Positions 22,031 to 32,332 of a DNA stretch of 64,000 nt are shown in pieces. Numbering within the stretch: position 1 is the stretch's first letter; each line of letters begins with the position of its first letter. Both the position numbers and the translations under genes were made by a program. The DNA is from Gnetum montanum. Lineage: Eukaryota; Streptophyta; Gnetopsida; Gnetales; Gnetaceae. Location of the stretch: positions 304,644 through 368,643 of the forward strand of contig MNCI01002042.1 of the NCBI GenBank assembly GCA_015680685.1, given 5' to 3'. The notes under the pieces are model-generated. The model worked only from the letters and a program-made list of their open reading frames with translations. It was not told the DNA's origin and searched no databases.

Positions 22031-24565
22031 ATGACCCCAAATCATGGACAACAAGAAGGTCCCTCTCAAGGTGCGTTTAAGCAACCTAGGAGAGGTAAAG
22101 GACAAGTGCCTACCAAAAAATAGACAAAGCAGGAGGAGAAATCATTCAGTATCCATCAAGAAGGTCCTACTACTATGCAATCAAGACAAGTAGAAGGGGG
22201 AGCTACTGTAGTGCCTAAACTAGGATGACACCTTACGTTGCCCCTAAAATGTGTCCTGGTCATCCGTGAAAGGTCCACATCAGCTACGGTGATCATGGAA
22301 TTGAACTTTGGACCTTTCATGAAATATGCTCTCGAGGTTGTTAGGGACCACCTTGAAGGGTCTTCATTATGGCCTATCCTCTCCAAAAATGGTGCCTGGT
22401 ACTTAGGAGAAACGTACCAATTTTGGCACAATAAAGAAGAAGGCACCATAGTTGACATTTGTGGTGTATCTGTTGATTTTTCCGTCAATGCCATTTCATA
22501 AGTGTTAAACCTTCTGAACACAAAGCCAAAGGTTACTTGTTTGTCCACTTGCTTTGATGTTGATGCATGAAAGGTTTCGGTAGATAGGGCATACGGTAAA
22601 GAAGATAAGACCTATGGAGAGTTGATGTTGGAAGAGAAGATATACTTTAAAATTGAAACTTATCACATCTTCCCCAAAAAAGGACTAAACAGAATTTCAA
22701 CATATGCGGCAAGAGGAAGTACAATATTGATGGAAAAGGTTGCAACTAACCTACCTCATCTATATTTCATGGAGATCTTAAGGCGATTTGAAGAACAAAA
22801 GATAGGGAAGTTTGTATTACCCTTCCCTTGTCTCATCAGGAAGCAATGTAAGTGTGTTAGTATTTGGGGATACACCAATGATGTCCTCAGAAGAGCCCAA
22901 AATGCTTCGTATGCTGAATTGCTAAATCCACCAGCTGCAAGAAAGATTGTTGGTGAGACGCTAGGGCCAGAATAAGAGCAAGAACAGATGATGGGGCCCA
23001 TTGCAACTCAACTTCCAAGGCACAACCAATCTCCAAGCATGGGACCCAATCAACAAAAAGAAGTAGGGCCTAGCAAAAGCCAGTGAGATCAACCACCGCC
23101 ATCATCATAGGATTGCCGACCATTAATGAGTCATCTCAAAGCCATCACTGAGATGCTTAGTTGGGGAAGTCTTGATAATGCAAATCTCTTCTGCATCATC
23201 GATGATACTGTATGATCCACTGTCCCTATAGATCATGCATGGGGCGAGGTGTCCATTCAAATAGGAGGAGGGAAGAGTTATTAGTCACAATAGATTTCAG
23301 GGAATGTTGCATCCTTTCAGGTGCAACTAAAAACTGGTGAGAGGGCCACAGTGGTGGTCATGTAGCACCAGGATGCAACTAGAGCCATAGAGGTGATCAA
23401 GGATCACATCAAAGAATCTTTTAATGTCCCTATTATGTCATCGGTAGATTTCATAGGAGCACGGGATGCTCAAACTTTGGTCAGTCCCTCAATAACTCCT
23501 ACAGAACATGAGGGTGTTCTTGATCAATTGTTGTAAATAGGAAAGGTGATGACATCCTTGTTTGACATCTCAAAAGATGTTACAACATCACAATCAGAGC
23601 TCATCTCTACTAAAGGAAAGTTGGTCATGACAAAAATAAGGGCCAAGCACGTAGAAGTAGAAGTTGCAAGACTACAAGAAAGGCTCAAAACTTTGCAAGC
23701 TTCATAGTGGGATCCCTCTCAATTCATTCCCATAGACCAGCTGGACACCTTCAAGACCGAGCAACTCAAAAAATTGCTAGAGGAGGTATGTGCCATCTAT
23801 CAGAAGATAGCCATCGAAATAAGCATGTGGCAAAACAAGGCCAAGCAGCATGAAAAGTTAAAAGAGCACTTCCAAGACCAGATGGGAATGTACAAAAAAA
23901 TCATCAAGAAGGAGATCCATATGGCCAAGGCCCACATCAATGCTTTCAGTGCTCAACATACTGATTAGTAAGTCATATTAGATACATATGCATTTGCCCA
24001 CCAGGAAAAACTTAAAAGCTAAGACCTGCAGATTCAGGATCTCACAGAGTACATGGAGTTGGCAAACCTATGGTATGCTAATCTAGCCATGTTGATTGCA
24101 GGGCATCCGAGGACAGAGCTTGAGAAGAAGGTAGCTACCACCTATGCCAACTATGAAGCAGAATTTGTAGAACATAAGAAAATATTATAGAAGCTGAAAG
24201 TTGCATATTCTGAATTAGAGGTGGTTAAAGAAAGCTACCAAGGATAAAAAGATGTTGCAATAGACTTGCCTTAATGACTTACAGATTTTCAGGAGTACAG
24301 GGACAAAGCCAGAGCCTATGAGGAAGAACAAGGATTTTTTGTGGCCTAGTACATCAAGGAAAACAAAATGTTTTCACAACTACTGTGCCCATGGAAGGTG
24401 CCGACTCCATCAAACATTGGAGCATTAGCATGGATGGCATAGAATCCCCAAATTGAAGAGGAGAAACTCCAAGCACTACTTCAACATCATCAAATCCCAA
24501 AACCTAGAGCACAAGACAAGGGAAAGAAACCCATGGAGGAGCCACTGCCACTAGGAACCACATGA
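22031..24565 (+). CDS. element B: ORF3, 844 codons, coiled-coil protein of unknown function (nonsense codons only)
   Basis: ATG 22031 directly follows the AG of a splice-acceptor-like site. The same frame runs to TGA 24563-24565; it is broken by about 20 TAG, TAA and TGA codons, but I found no frameshift. Layout: residues 1-65 basic, Gln/Pro-rich; about 70-315 a globular part with LKCVLVIRERS, FWHNKEEGTIVDICGVSVDF and WGYTNDVLRRAQ; 315-370 a Pro/Gln linker; about 380-510 a mixed part with KTGERATVVVM and IKESFNVPIM; about 520-800 long charged helices with heptad-like Leu/Ile spacing (RLQERLKTLQ, QLKKLLEEVCAIYQK, EYMELANLWYANLAML); then PWKVPTPSNIGALAWMA and a Lys-rich tail. No signal peptide or membrane helix is evident, so it is not an obvious envelope protein, although it occupies the env-like position of Athila elements. 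The FWHN...GVSVDFS part faintly recalls the plant transposon-protein domain found in some retroelement ORFs. Copy K carries a homologue. Confidence 0.75.
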
Positions 24566-24758
24566 GTTCCACCCAATTTTGTAATTTTGAAAATTTTGCA
24601 TTTTTCATGTTGTATCCAAATTTTGTTCTATTGAGTCCTCCACTATGGCATGAATAGATTCCCTGTCAGTCAATAATCCCATACCTATCCACTATGTAAT
24701 CAATCAGGCTTGTTCTCATTTTGACTCAAGGATGAGTTTTCATTCATTTGTGGGGGTA
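24566..24758 (+). other. element B: 3' UTR end and polypurine tract
   Basis: It is collinear with 32060-32243 of D (CTCATACCTTCCC-like, then AAGGATGAGTTTTCATTCA). The polypurine tract TGTGGGGGTA ends directly at the 3' LTR start (24759). Confidence 0.8.
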
Positions 24759-25622
24759 TGATGAATCATGATTCATCTAGTTGCAATATCAAATCCATGA
24801 TATCGGATACATGATATTGGGTACGCAATATCGCACCCAACAGTGATATCAGATATGCAATATCATGGTTCCTATGTGGGCCTATAAATACACATGTAGG
24901 CAAAGGGAAGGAGAGTTTTTTTGGTCAGTTTTTAGTGAGTCAGTTTAGTGTTAGAGTAGAGTCCTTTTGTCACTTTTTCCTCTCAACTCTTTTCTCCCAC
25001 TGCATGCCCACAGTGCGGTGATTGTAATTGTATGGCATCATTTATTCGAGTGTGACGAACTTGGACATGCACATGATCAAAAATAAAGATCAAGATTACT
25101 TCATCATTGTAGCATTCACTTAGTTTAAATTACTTAATTAATTATTGTTTTCATAGTTAATATCTCTTCACCCTAAACTCCTTAAATATGGAATGAGTAT
25201 GAATTAATCACAAGCATTGAAGTGTGACTACTTGGTAACCCAGTAGTGTACCTATGATTTGCGCTTGGTAATCCTAGTAGTAGTCATGCATGAGGTCCAA
25301 GATGCGTATGGATGATTAAGGAATGGATGCTCATCGTACTTAGGCAAGCTTAGATTCTCTCTCCCTTTTCCTCTTAGCTTAATTAAAGATATTTTCCATT
25401 GCTTCCAGTAGTAGCATTAGCTTAGGAACACATCATACACCTCACTCTAGAATAAACCATATGTGACAAAGAAAATACTAGTCCAGGTGGGAAGATAGTG
25501 AACCACGATCAATGAGTAACTATCTAGATAGCACAACTAGCCTGTCTGTGGAGTTGGACTGGATCGTGCGTGAAATGCTAGTATTCATATGGTTGAGTGT
25601 AGGGATACCTTGCCACTCACCA
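24759..25622 (+). repeat. element B 3' LTR
   Basis: It starts TGATGAATC and ends CTCACCA (terminal CTCATCA with one change). GATATC boxes lie at about 24787-24865, TATAAATA at 24883-24890, and R/U5 blocks are as in the 5' LTR. It is followed by the target duplication CCTAA. Confidence 0.93.
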
Positions 25623-25627
25623 CCTAA

Positions 25628-25900
25628 GTAAGAAGGTAAGTGAGGATGGCATCATACCATTTGGATTTTATGGACATTTGTTGATTAATTACACTAGCAA
25701 AGAGGAGTTCATTTGGGAATTGATTAGAGAGTGGGCTCTTCTCCTATTTTTCATCCCATCATAACCAAGAGAGATGGTCAACAACAACATTCTTAGTCCC
25801 CTTTCAATCACAAGCTATTGTATAACACAAGGGCTTACCATTGGCTTGTTCATTAGGAAGTGGATGGCACTATGGTTAGTGTGCATAAACACTTTATATC
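25628..25900 (-). pseudogene. copy C: RNase H/integrase junction fragment between insertions B and D
   Basis: The minus strand is collinear with 60615-60895 of copy E: the region between RNase H and integrase (LSQLQW-like, YLLTQ-like) and the end of RNase H around the FLMKK.I.SP motif. On the left it joins the integrase at 16976 once B is removed, and on the right it joins RNase H at 36483 once D is removed. Both joins are exact when one copy of each 5-base target duplication is dropped. Confidence 0.85.
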
Positions 25901-26865
25901 TGATGAGATGTGATTCACATGAGCTGCATCGTCCCCTGCAATGTCGCGTACGTGATATCGTGGTCCGCTGTCATATCTATAAATAAGAGGTGACACTCCC
26001 CTTATTTCCCATCCTGAGTTAGAAGTAGGGAAACTCTAGCAGTTTGAGCACTCTAGAGATAGAATATTTTCCATGTGCCCGCAGTAGGAGTCCCAAAAGT
26101 GAACGGATCTTTCTTCGAGCAACATTGTACCTGAACACAAGTTGTGTACGATAATAAAGATGAGCTTTCCGGATAAACCTTGCAGTGCATGGAATAGGAT
26201 TTTATTTATTATTTTCTCTCTCATCCTTAAACTCCTAGAATGCAGAATGAGTACGACTTAATTATGAGCATCTAAGGATGTGTACGGATAGTCAAGAAAT
26301 CAGCTGCTCATCAGCATCTCGTGTGACTGCTTGGTAACCCAGTGGCGTATTCAAGATCTACACTTGGTAATCCCAGTGGTAGTCCCAGATGTGTATGGTT
26401 AGTCAAGGAATCAGCTACTCATCGCACTTAGGCTAGATAGATTCTCTCAACCCTTTCCTCCTAGTTAGGTGCCTCAGTACGACCACTTCGAGCACATGCG
26501 TTACGCATGGTGATCCCAGCAACAATTAGCATTTGGTAGCTGCAGTTGCATTGGTTCAAGGTGTGTACGGTAAGTGGGAATAGATGCTGATGCTAGGTAA
26601 TTTAGACTTAGTCATTAGTTAGAGTTAGTTAGTTTCTTCACCCTTCACCTCGATAGCATAGGAGAAAAAAATAAAAAGATATAAAAATCATATACCTCAG
26701 ACTTAACCATACACCATGACAACTACAAGTCTAGGAAGACAACGAATGATTAACCCCAAGTATTCCATGGGGCGTGTAGGCACTTAGTCTGCAGAGTTCA
26801 ACCAAATCATGCGTGCTACGCTCATTTCGTATGGTTGAGTGTAGGGGGTACCTTGCCACTCATCA
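25901..26865 (+). repeat. element D 5' LTR
   Basis: It starts TGATGAGATGTGATTCACA and ends CCACTCATCA. It has GATATC palindromes, TATAAATA at 25978-25985, AATAAAG in R, and repeated CTTGGTAAYCCAGTGG blocks. At 965 bases it is the longest family 1 LTR here, with an extra GAGCATCTAAGGATGTGTAC-type subrepeat near 26268. Confidence 0.93.
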
Positions 26866-26866
26866 T

Positions 26867-26884
26867 TGGTGCCGTTGCTGGGGA
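26867..26884 (+). other. element D primer-binding site (tRNA-Asp type)
   Basis: TGGTGCCGTTGCTGGGGA matches the tRNA-Asp primer site at 16 of 18 positions; it is the best-preserved primer site in the window. The two differences are C to T at CpG positions. Confidence 0.9.
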
Positions 26885-27009
26885 CTAAGTGTTTGTGCGC
26901 CGAATAGAACATAAAGGATATCACTCACATCGTTGGGAGCCTAAACGAACCTTTAGGTTAATTAACAGATAAAAAATTTTATAACGGTAAATCTAGCACA
27001 CCGATAACA

Positions 27010-28920
27010 ATGTCTTCTTCTCATAAGAGCAACTCACCACCTAAGGACCATACAAGAGACAGTCGGCAACATAAAACAAATAACCAAAATCAGCCAAGTC
27101 CTAAACAATACAAGATAGTTTATACTCATCCCAATGAGTATATTCCAAACTTTACCTTTATCCTCCATCAAGATGAATAGCTGCGATGGAGAGATTTGCA
27201 AGGTAACATTGTGTTACCCTTAGATCGATCAGTCTCTCACATGCTTTTCCATGCCTTGGCATAGATAGGCATGACTGAATTATATGCTAAATATGTTGTG
27301 GAAGACTTTGATATGAGGGATTATCATCACATAGAAGCACAACGTATGAGGGACACTAGGCAAGAGAGTCAACATACATTGTTGAAGGGCAAAGGTTCGC
27401 ACGTCCTTTGCGAAATAGGAGATGAGGAACCTCTTATAATGGGTTCTTTAGCAAACAATGTTCCCCCTCCTAACAATGATGAGGAGGTTGGGTATCAGAA
27501 CGTACAATCAATGATACATAGCCATGGTTCTGATGCCCATGAACACCAACTATTCACAGAGGGAGCAACCACTCATGCTAAGGACAGGCACTTAGATCGT
27601 CACCATGATCAGAGCCATAGTAGCCGAAGAGAAGGCAAGAAACATCATCATGGCGATGGTTCGCATTCTTCTTCCCCTTCCTCACATCACTCACCTTGTC
27701 CTTCCACATTTGGGTGCAGCCATCATGAACACAATGGAGAGGATAAAGATAGAAAAAATGAGAGACCTCAATGGGAAAGTCAAGAGAGAGGACAAGGGCA
27801 AGGACGTAGGGAGAGTAGGGAACAACACAGACATCATAGGCATCATGAAAGAGATGATTATGATGAGCTCCTACTCGTAACCCAAAGTATGCTTGACATA
27901 ATGGAGGTAGTTAGGATTCCCACAAGGCATTTAAAACATAGTCAGATCAAACATTTAGACATGAACAATATCCCACGATTTGAAGGGGGATACAATGCTG
28001 ATCCACAAAATCATTTACAGGCATTCCATGATGCCTGTGCCTTGTAGAATATAGAAAATAAGTGCAAAACTTAAGTCGTTCCCAAGGACACTCACCAAGG
28101 AAGTAGAGAGCTAGTATCGGTCCTTAGAATTGGAAACCATCAAGAGGTGGAGTACGATGCTAGAACTATTTAACGAGAAGTATCAAACGTACTGCAGAGT
28201 GTCCAATTTGCATAAGTAGATCCAAGGCTAGAAGCAAGGTACTCATGAACCCTTGGATGCTACCATGGCCCGCTACTACACATTGTTACATCGTTGCGTG
28301 GGCCATGGGTACGCTCAGTGGGATCAACTTCGCCACATCGTGGATGGGCTAAGGCATGAAACTAGAAGAACCCTTGGGACTTATGCCCAAGGGAGACTCT
28401 CACAACTTAGAGCCCATGAAGTACATCGCTTGTTGGAGCAAGTAGCAAAAGAAGAAGATGAGCTATGAAAAAGGGAAAGTGCAAAAGAATACAACCATGA
28501 CCCCTCCTTTCAAAAGAAGGGAGTGAAATTTTGTGATGAGGAGGATGATTCACCAATCGAAGAGTTGATGAATAGAAAGACCTTGTCGCTTCAAAAGCTC
28601 ATAACAGAAATAGCAGCTAAGGTAGAAGACATATGGAGTTCCTTAGACTCTAAATTGAAACTATCTTAAAAATTGTAGAAGAGTGTAAGGTAGAACAAAG
28701 TAGTGACAAAGGTAACACAAAGTGGAGAAATTTAGGCCCTACACATAACAAGGGTAAAAGAAAAATTACTATCTTCGATGAAGTTGTGGATTCAGACATA
28801 GACGATGATGGTGGATGTGAGATCTGCCAATATGACCATCCTAAGAGATGTTGTCCAATTATCTCACATCTACAGGAGTCTGGGGTGTATGTGCTTAATC
28901 CAAGACTCAACCAATGGTAA
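27010..28920 (+). pseudogene. gag: element D: Gag with His-rich insert (nonsense codons and frameshifts)
   Basis: ATG 27010 starts MSSSHKSNSPPKDHTRDSR, matching copy G at 45399, which supports this start. TAG codons at 27178 and 27262 interrupt it; from 27271 a 258-codon open run contains a Ser/His-rich region (KKHHHGDGSHSSS, then HRHHRHHERDD) and the capsid start LDMNNIPRFEGGYNADPQNH. A one-base frameshift follows near 28065. The capsid continues with ARYYTLLHRCVGHGY and DGLRHETRRTLGTYAQGRL (28253-28468). The knuckle CEICQYDHPKRCC lies at about 28810-28850 (CX2CX3HX3-4C). Gag packages element RNA; this copy is no longer translatable as one protein. Confidence 0.85.
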
Positions 28921-29517
28921 ACACCCCATAGGTTACCTTATCCCCAAGGTAACCCAAGGCAGTTCCACCAACCCTTAACGTATTATCAAAGTGGAACTTC
29001 ACCACACCCCATCAGACAACATCAGCAGTGGTAATACCCACAGTCATGGGGGATGCCATCGCCGAAACATCAGTACCCTTACCGGTAGCCTGACCCTTAT
29101 GGATATTATGTGTAACATCCAATTTCTCCAAGTGATTCTATGAGTCACACAACTCCCAACCATCACTACCAAGTTCAGGAGTACTTCAGAAGGACTCCTT
29201 CTCCTTTGGGAGACACTCCATACCCACAACATCCTTCAAATCCATCTGCACCTCTTCCACAAGTAGTTCCCATAACACCTCCTACTCCAACAATGCAAGG
29301 GGAACTTCCTCCTCAACCGTAGCAACGTCACGCTGCAAGAGCTATAAATATTCAACCTACTACTGGTTCTAACAACTGTAAAAAGAGGAGACCCTTCTTT
29401 AGAGTCAAAAGCCTAGATAAACTCTCGCAACAACAAGCAGTTGGGCCCATGTACACTCCTTCACCATCTAACACTTTAGATCACCCCTCAGTCCAATAGA
29501 GCTTAACACATACGGTT
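28921..29517 (+). pseudogene. element D: Pro/Gln/Tyr-rich linker between Gag and protease
   Basis: Runs such as YPQGNPRQFHQP, PSPLGDTPYPQHPSNPSAP and PITPPTPTMQGELPPQP are readable; TAG codons replace several Gln and Trp codons. A low-complexity linker of this kind is shared by A, C and G. AGTCATGGGGG is at 29042-29052. Confidence 0.7.
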
Positions 29518-30270
29518 ATGTTAATACATACCATAACCAATTGGATCAAGGTAGGTCACCTTCCTAGGAAATTAACTAACCTTGGGAGTCCCTTAATCTA
29601 TTTACAAATCATCAGAAATAAATCACATAGGGCTCTTCTTGACTCAGGTTCCGAAGTTAAGTTAATTTCACAAGAGATGTATCACGCCTGGAACCTGCCC
29701 CAACTTAAGAAGAGCAACATTCAACTAGAGTTGGCAGACAAATCCATCGCCATTCCCTTGGGATTGGTGGAGGACATCATTACCACTATGTGTGGTTGAT
29801 CTTACCTAGCTGATTTTCTGGTGATTGAAGTCAATAATAATAAAGGGGACTTCCTAATTACAATGGAAAGGGCATGGCTAAGTATGGTAGACACATGCCT
29901 TAGGATCTGCGATCTTTCCTTGGAAATCTCTAAGATAAACATATGTGGAAAGATCGAGAAGAGGAAAGTTCCATGCATCACATACAGTGATTCATCGAGT
30001 GATGACATGGAGGAAATGCCTCCATGTAACCGGTGTGCTCTTAAAACTTTGAAACAAAGATGCCTATATGTAGCAACCACACAAGAAGTAGTAGACACCC
30101 CATGGTTAACAACTACTCGAAGGAACAACCAAATATGCATGGAACGAACTGGGGAGATAAACCATCCCAACAATGAAGGCATAGATACATTGGAATGTGA
30201 GCATCACCAACTTCCACCCCTTAATCTAAGATCATCAATGGGGAGAGGTTGGGAACTTCTTAGAAATTCA
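29518..30270 (+). pseudogene. element D: aspartic protease with intact DSG, deleted downstream
   Basis: The frame from 29518 gives VGHLPRKLTNLGSPLIYLQ, then ALLDSGSEVKLISQEMY with the active-site DSG (29641-29649), LELADKSIAIPLGLVED and, after one TGA (29797-29799), DFLVIEVNNNKGDF (29821 on), SLEISK and RKVPCITYSDSSSDD. A Cys-containing stretch (CNRCALKTLKQRCLYVAT) follows and is shared with copy G. The match to G ends near 30270, where the sequence jumps to the end of integrase. The protease itself is the best-preserved active site in the family here, although the frame has a stop. Confidence 0.8.
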
Positions 30271-31875
30271 AATAGACGTTCATTATTTCGGATCTCTCCC
30301 TTACAACTCATTCATGGGGGAGATGGCCACCTATGTTAATCATATGGGGCCCTCAGTTTTTTTTTAGTTTTTTTTACACATTTTTTATTTTACAACTTTC
30401 TTTAACTTTTCTTGTTTTTGTTTTACAACATCCTTATACTTTTTCCATTTTTATGTATGTGTGTGTGTGTGATCCATCCTATAAGTTTGTCATCCAATAA
30501 GTGTTTGAAATAATGGTATGAACTGTTTTCATGTTGATTGCTAATGTCTGGTTTTTACCTTTAAGTTACAATGTTGATACTAAGGTATGCTTCTTTTGAT
30601 ATGGCAGTCAATGAAACCACTTCATCCATCCATCCACCAGTTTCTATGGTCTCTCTTAGCTTGGAAATGTATAGTCCCCTTCAGAATAAGAACTTTAACG
30701 AATCGGTGACTGGGTATTTCTCAAACTAAGGAAAAACTCAAGGTTTGAAAAGGGTGTGACATCAAGGTAACTTGATGCTTTTGTGTTGGTCATTCTCTTG
30801 GGTGCTTGGATGTTTTCTTCTTGAGTTTTCTTATCATTCTGATGTTACCCAATTATCGGAAGTTGAGTCAATAAAAATAAGAAGTCTTTGCATGGTGTGG
30901 TTCTCACGCATAAAAACACAAAACACAAAAAAAAAAAAGAAAAAAAACAAAGTGAGAATTCAAAGCACACTCCTTAGACGAAATAAAACTTGGGCTACAA
31001 GCACTAGTTATGGAACCAAAAGTGTTCCCTCTAACTAAGGCCCTTCTCGCTTCCCATTCTCTCCTTTGTTTCGTCAGAATGGTGGTGACTCTTGGGGAAG
31101 GCATTCTTGTTATCCAAGTGGATGGTTTAGCCGAATGCATTGATGCGAAGTCACTGGATGTGGTTGGTTTGAGGCTGGACTTGGAATGGGATTTGCTAAG
31201 TCACAATAATCATGAAACACACAAGGGGTTATGCACCACCTTGTTCTTGGGATTCTATTCCATTTTCTTCTTCCCATCCTTCTCTCCATTGTTCATCTCA
31301 TTGCTGATTGTATCATTAGTGTATATTTTGGTAGATGCATTGTTTTCTTTTTGGTAACTTCTTACAGTTAAGACTTTAACTCTTGTTCCAAATAACATTC
31401 ATGGAGCCTACGAACTCTTTGAATGTGGGTTTGTCAGGGCATTAAGGGCATGAGCCTGCTTTGGGGAGGACCCACTGACATTCCTATTTGGAACATTAGT
31501 TAAATTCTTTCCTTTAATATTTTGCAATCAATTTTATTTTGTTCATTTCCATCTTGACATCCATTTCACTTCACTGATGTTTTTAGTTGTCCCTATTTAT
31601 CTATCTTTCTTACTCCTTTTCTTCTCCATTCTAATGCTATTGGAGGTTCGTGATTAGTCATGGGGGTACGGGGCCCAATTTTTTCGATTTTCTCCTAGCC
31701 CCAAAATTTTTTATTTCCTTCCTAACCGCTACACCTTTGGTAGTTCTCATTAATATATCCCCAGATCCGTATTAGCCATACCACAACCTAGCCAATGAAC
31801 CTACACCAAAGCAAGGTATTCATTACATAATGATTCATTTACCCTTGCTAATATAGGATTGTGTTGTGTGTGCAG
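30271..31875 (+). other. element D: integrase tail, long 3' UTR and ORF3 splice acceptor
   Basis: At 30271-30340 only the last codons of integrase remain, ending in GGDGHLC. The UTR then matches A and G. It contains CCCTCTAACTAAGGCCCTTC (about 31027), the conserved block GGGCATTAAGGGCATGAGCC at 31438-31484, AGTCATGGGGG at 31656-31666, and at its end TTGCTAATATAGG (branch-like, about 31846-31858) plus GTGTGTGCAG (31866-31875). A (TG)n run is near 30459. ORFs within it have no recognised product. Confidence 0.65.
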
Positions 31876-32061
31876 ATGGCGATCATACAACCATGGATTG
31901 GATCTGGAGTAAACACTTGGAATGGAGCCATGCTGGAAGTAGCTATGCAAGGAGCAAGATCAATGGCGTACTTACCGACGAACAACGGAAGGTGCAATCT
32001 TGGCGTTGGCAGCAACAACACTTCTTCCTCTCTCTCTCTTTCCTTCTTAAATGCCAACTAA
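31876..32061 (+). pseudogene. element D: short ORF3 remnant
   Basis: ATG follows the splice-acceptor-like AG. Frame 1 reads MAIIQPWIGSGVNTWNGAM and ends after 62 codons. A different frame gives the more protein-like TMDWIWSKHLEWSHAGSSY, with stronger similarity to copy G's first codons in that frame (HTTMDWI). A CT-rich tract (32028-32042) follows, then UTR. Compared with the 844-codon ORF3 of element B nearly everything is deleted. Product unknown. Confidence 0.5.
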
Positions 32062-32230
32062 GGCCTGATGTCATTGTAATAAGGTGTTCACTCTTGTTGT
32101 CATGAACACCAATTTTGTCAAGTCTTGTAATGATGATCGGTTGACATGTCATCCCATTAGTTCCATTCCCCTCAATAATTCCATACCTTCCCAATATTAT
32201 TGTAAGGAACTTGAGGATGAGTTTTCATTC

Positions 32231-32243
32231 AGTCATGGGGGTA
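32231..32243 (+). other. element D polypurine tract
   Basis: AGTCATGGGGGTA lies immediately before the 3' LTR start (32244). It is identical in G (53442-53454) and is the expected plus-strand primer site. Confidence 0.85.
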
Positions 32244-32332
32244 TGATGAGACACAATTCACATGAGTCGTGATATTGCGTACGCGATATCGCGTCATCCC
32301 CTACGATGTCGCGTACGCGATATCGTGGTCTG
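32244..32332 (+). repeat. element D 3' LTR, first part (split by L)
   Basis: It starts TGATGAGACACAATTCACA and contains two exact copies of GCGTACGCGATATCG (32278-32292 and 32311-32325). It stops at GTCTG (32328-32332), the left target duplication of L, and resumes at 35548. Confidence 0.93.

Larger units (their letters stand above)
16982..25622 (+). mobile_element. element B: non-autonomous family 1 retrotransposon (gag plus ORF3, no pol)
   Basis: This is an 8.6 kb element with LTRs at 16982-17871 and 24759-25622 and a perfect 5-base target duplication CCTAA (16977-16981 and 25623-25627). It lies in the integrase/RNase H junction of the minus-strand copy C, and removal of B plus one CCTAA restores C's sequence. 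The internal region has a primer site, a gag of about 333 codons with one nonsense codon, a proline-rich linker, the family 3' UTR, a U3-like internal segment, and a complete-length ORF3. Protease, RT, RNase H and integrase are absent, so it must have been mobilised by proteins of another copy. Confidence 0.93.

Noticed and set aside
22031-24565. ORF3 as a classical envelope glycoprotein
   Set aside because: I see no signal peptide, no transmembrane segment and no fusion-peptide-like region; only the position is env-like.
31010-31357. Open frame of 115 codons in the D 3' UTR as a gene
   Set aside because: The corresponding UTR parts of A and G do not keep the frame, although the DNA is conserved, so conservation is at the nucleotide level.
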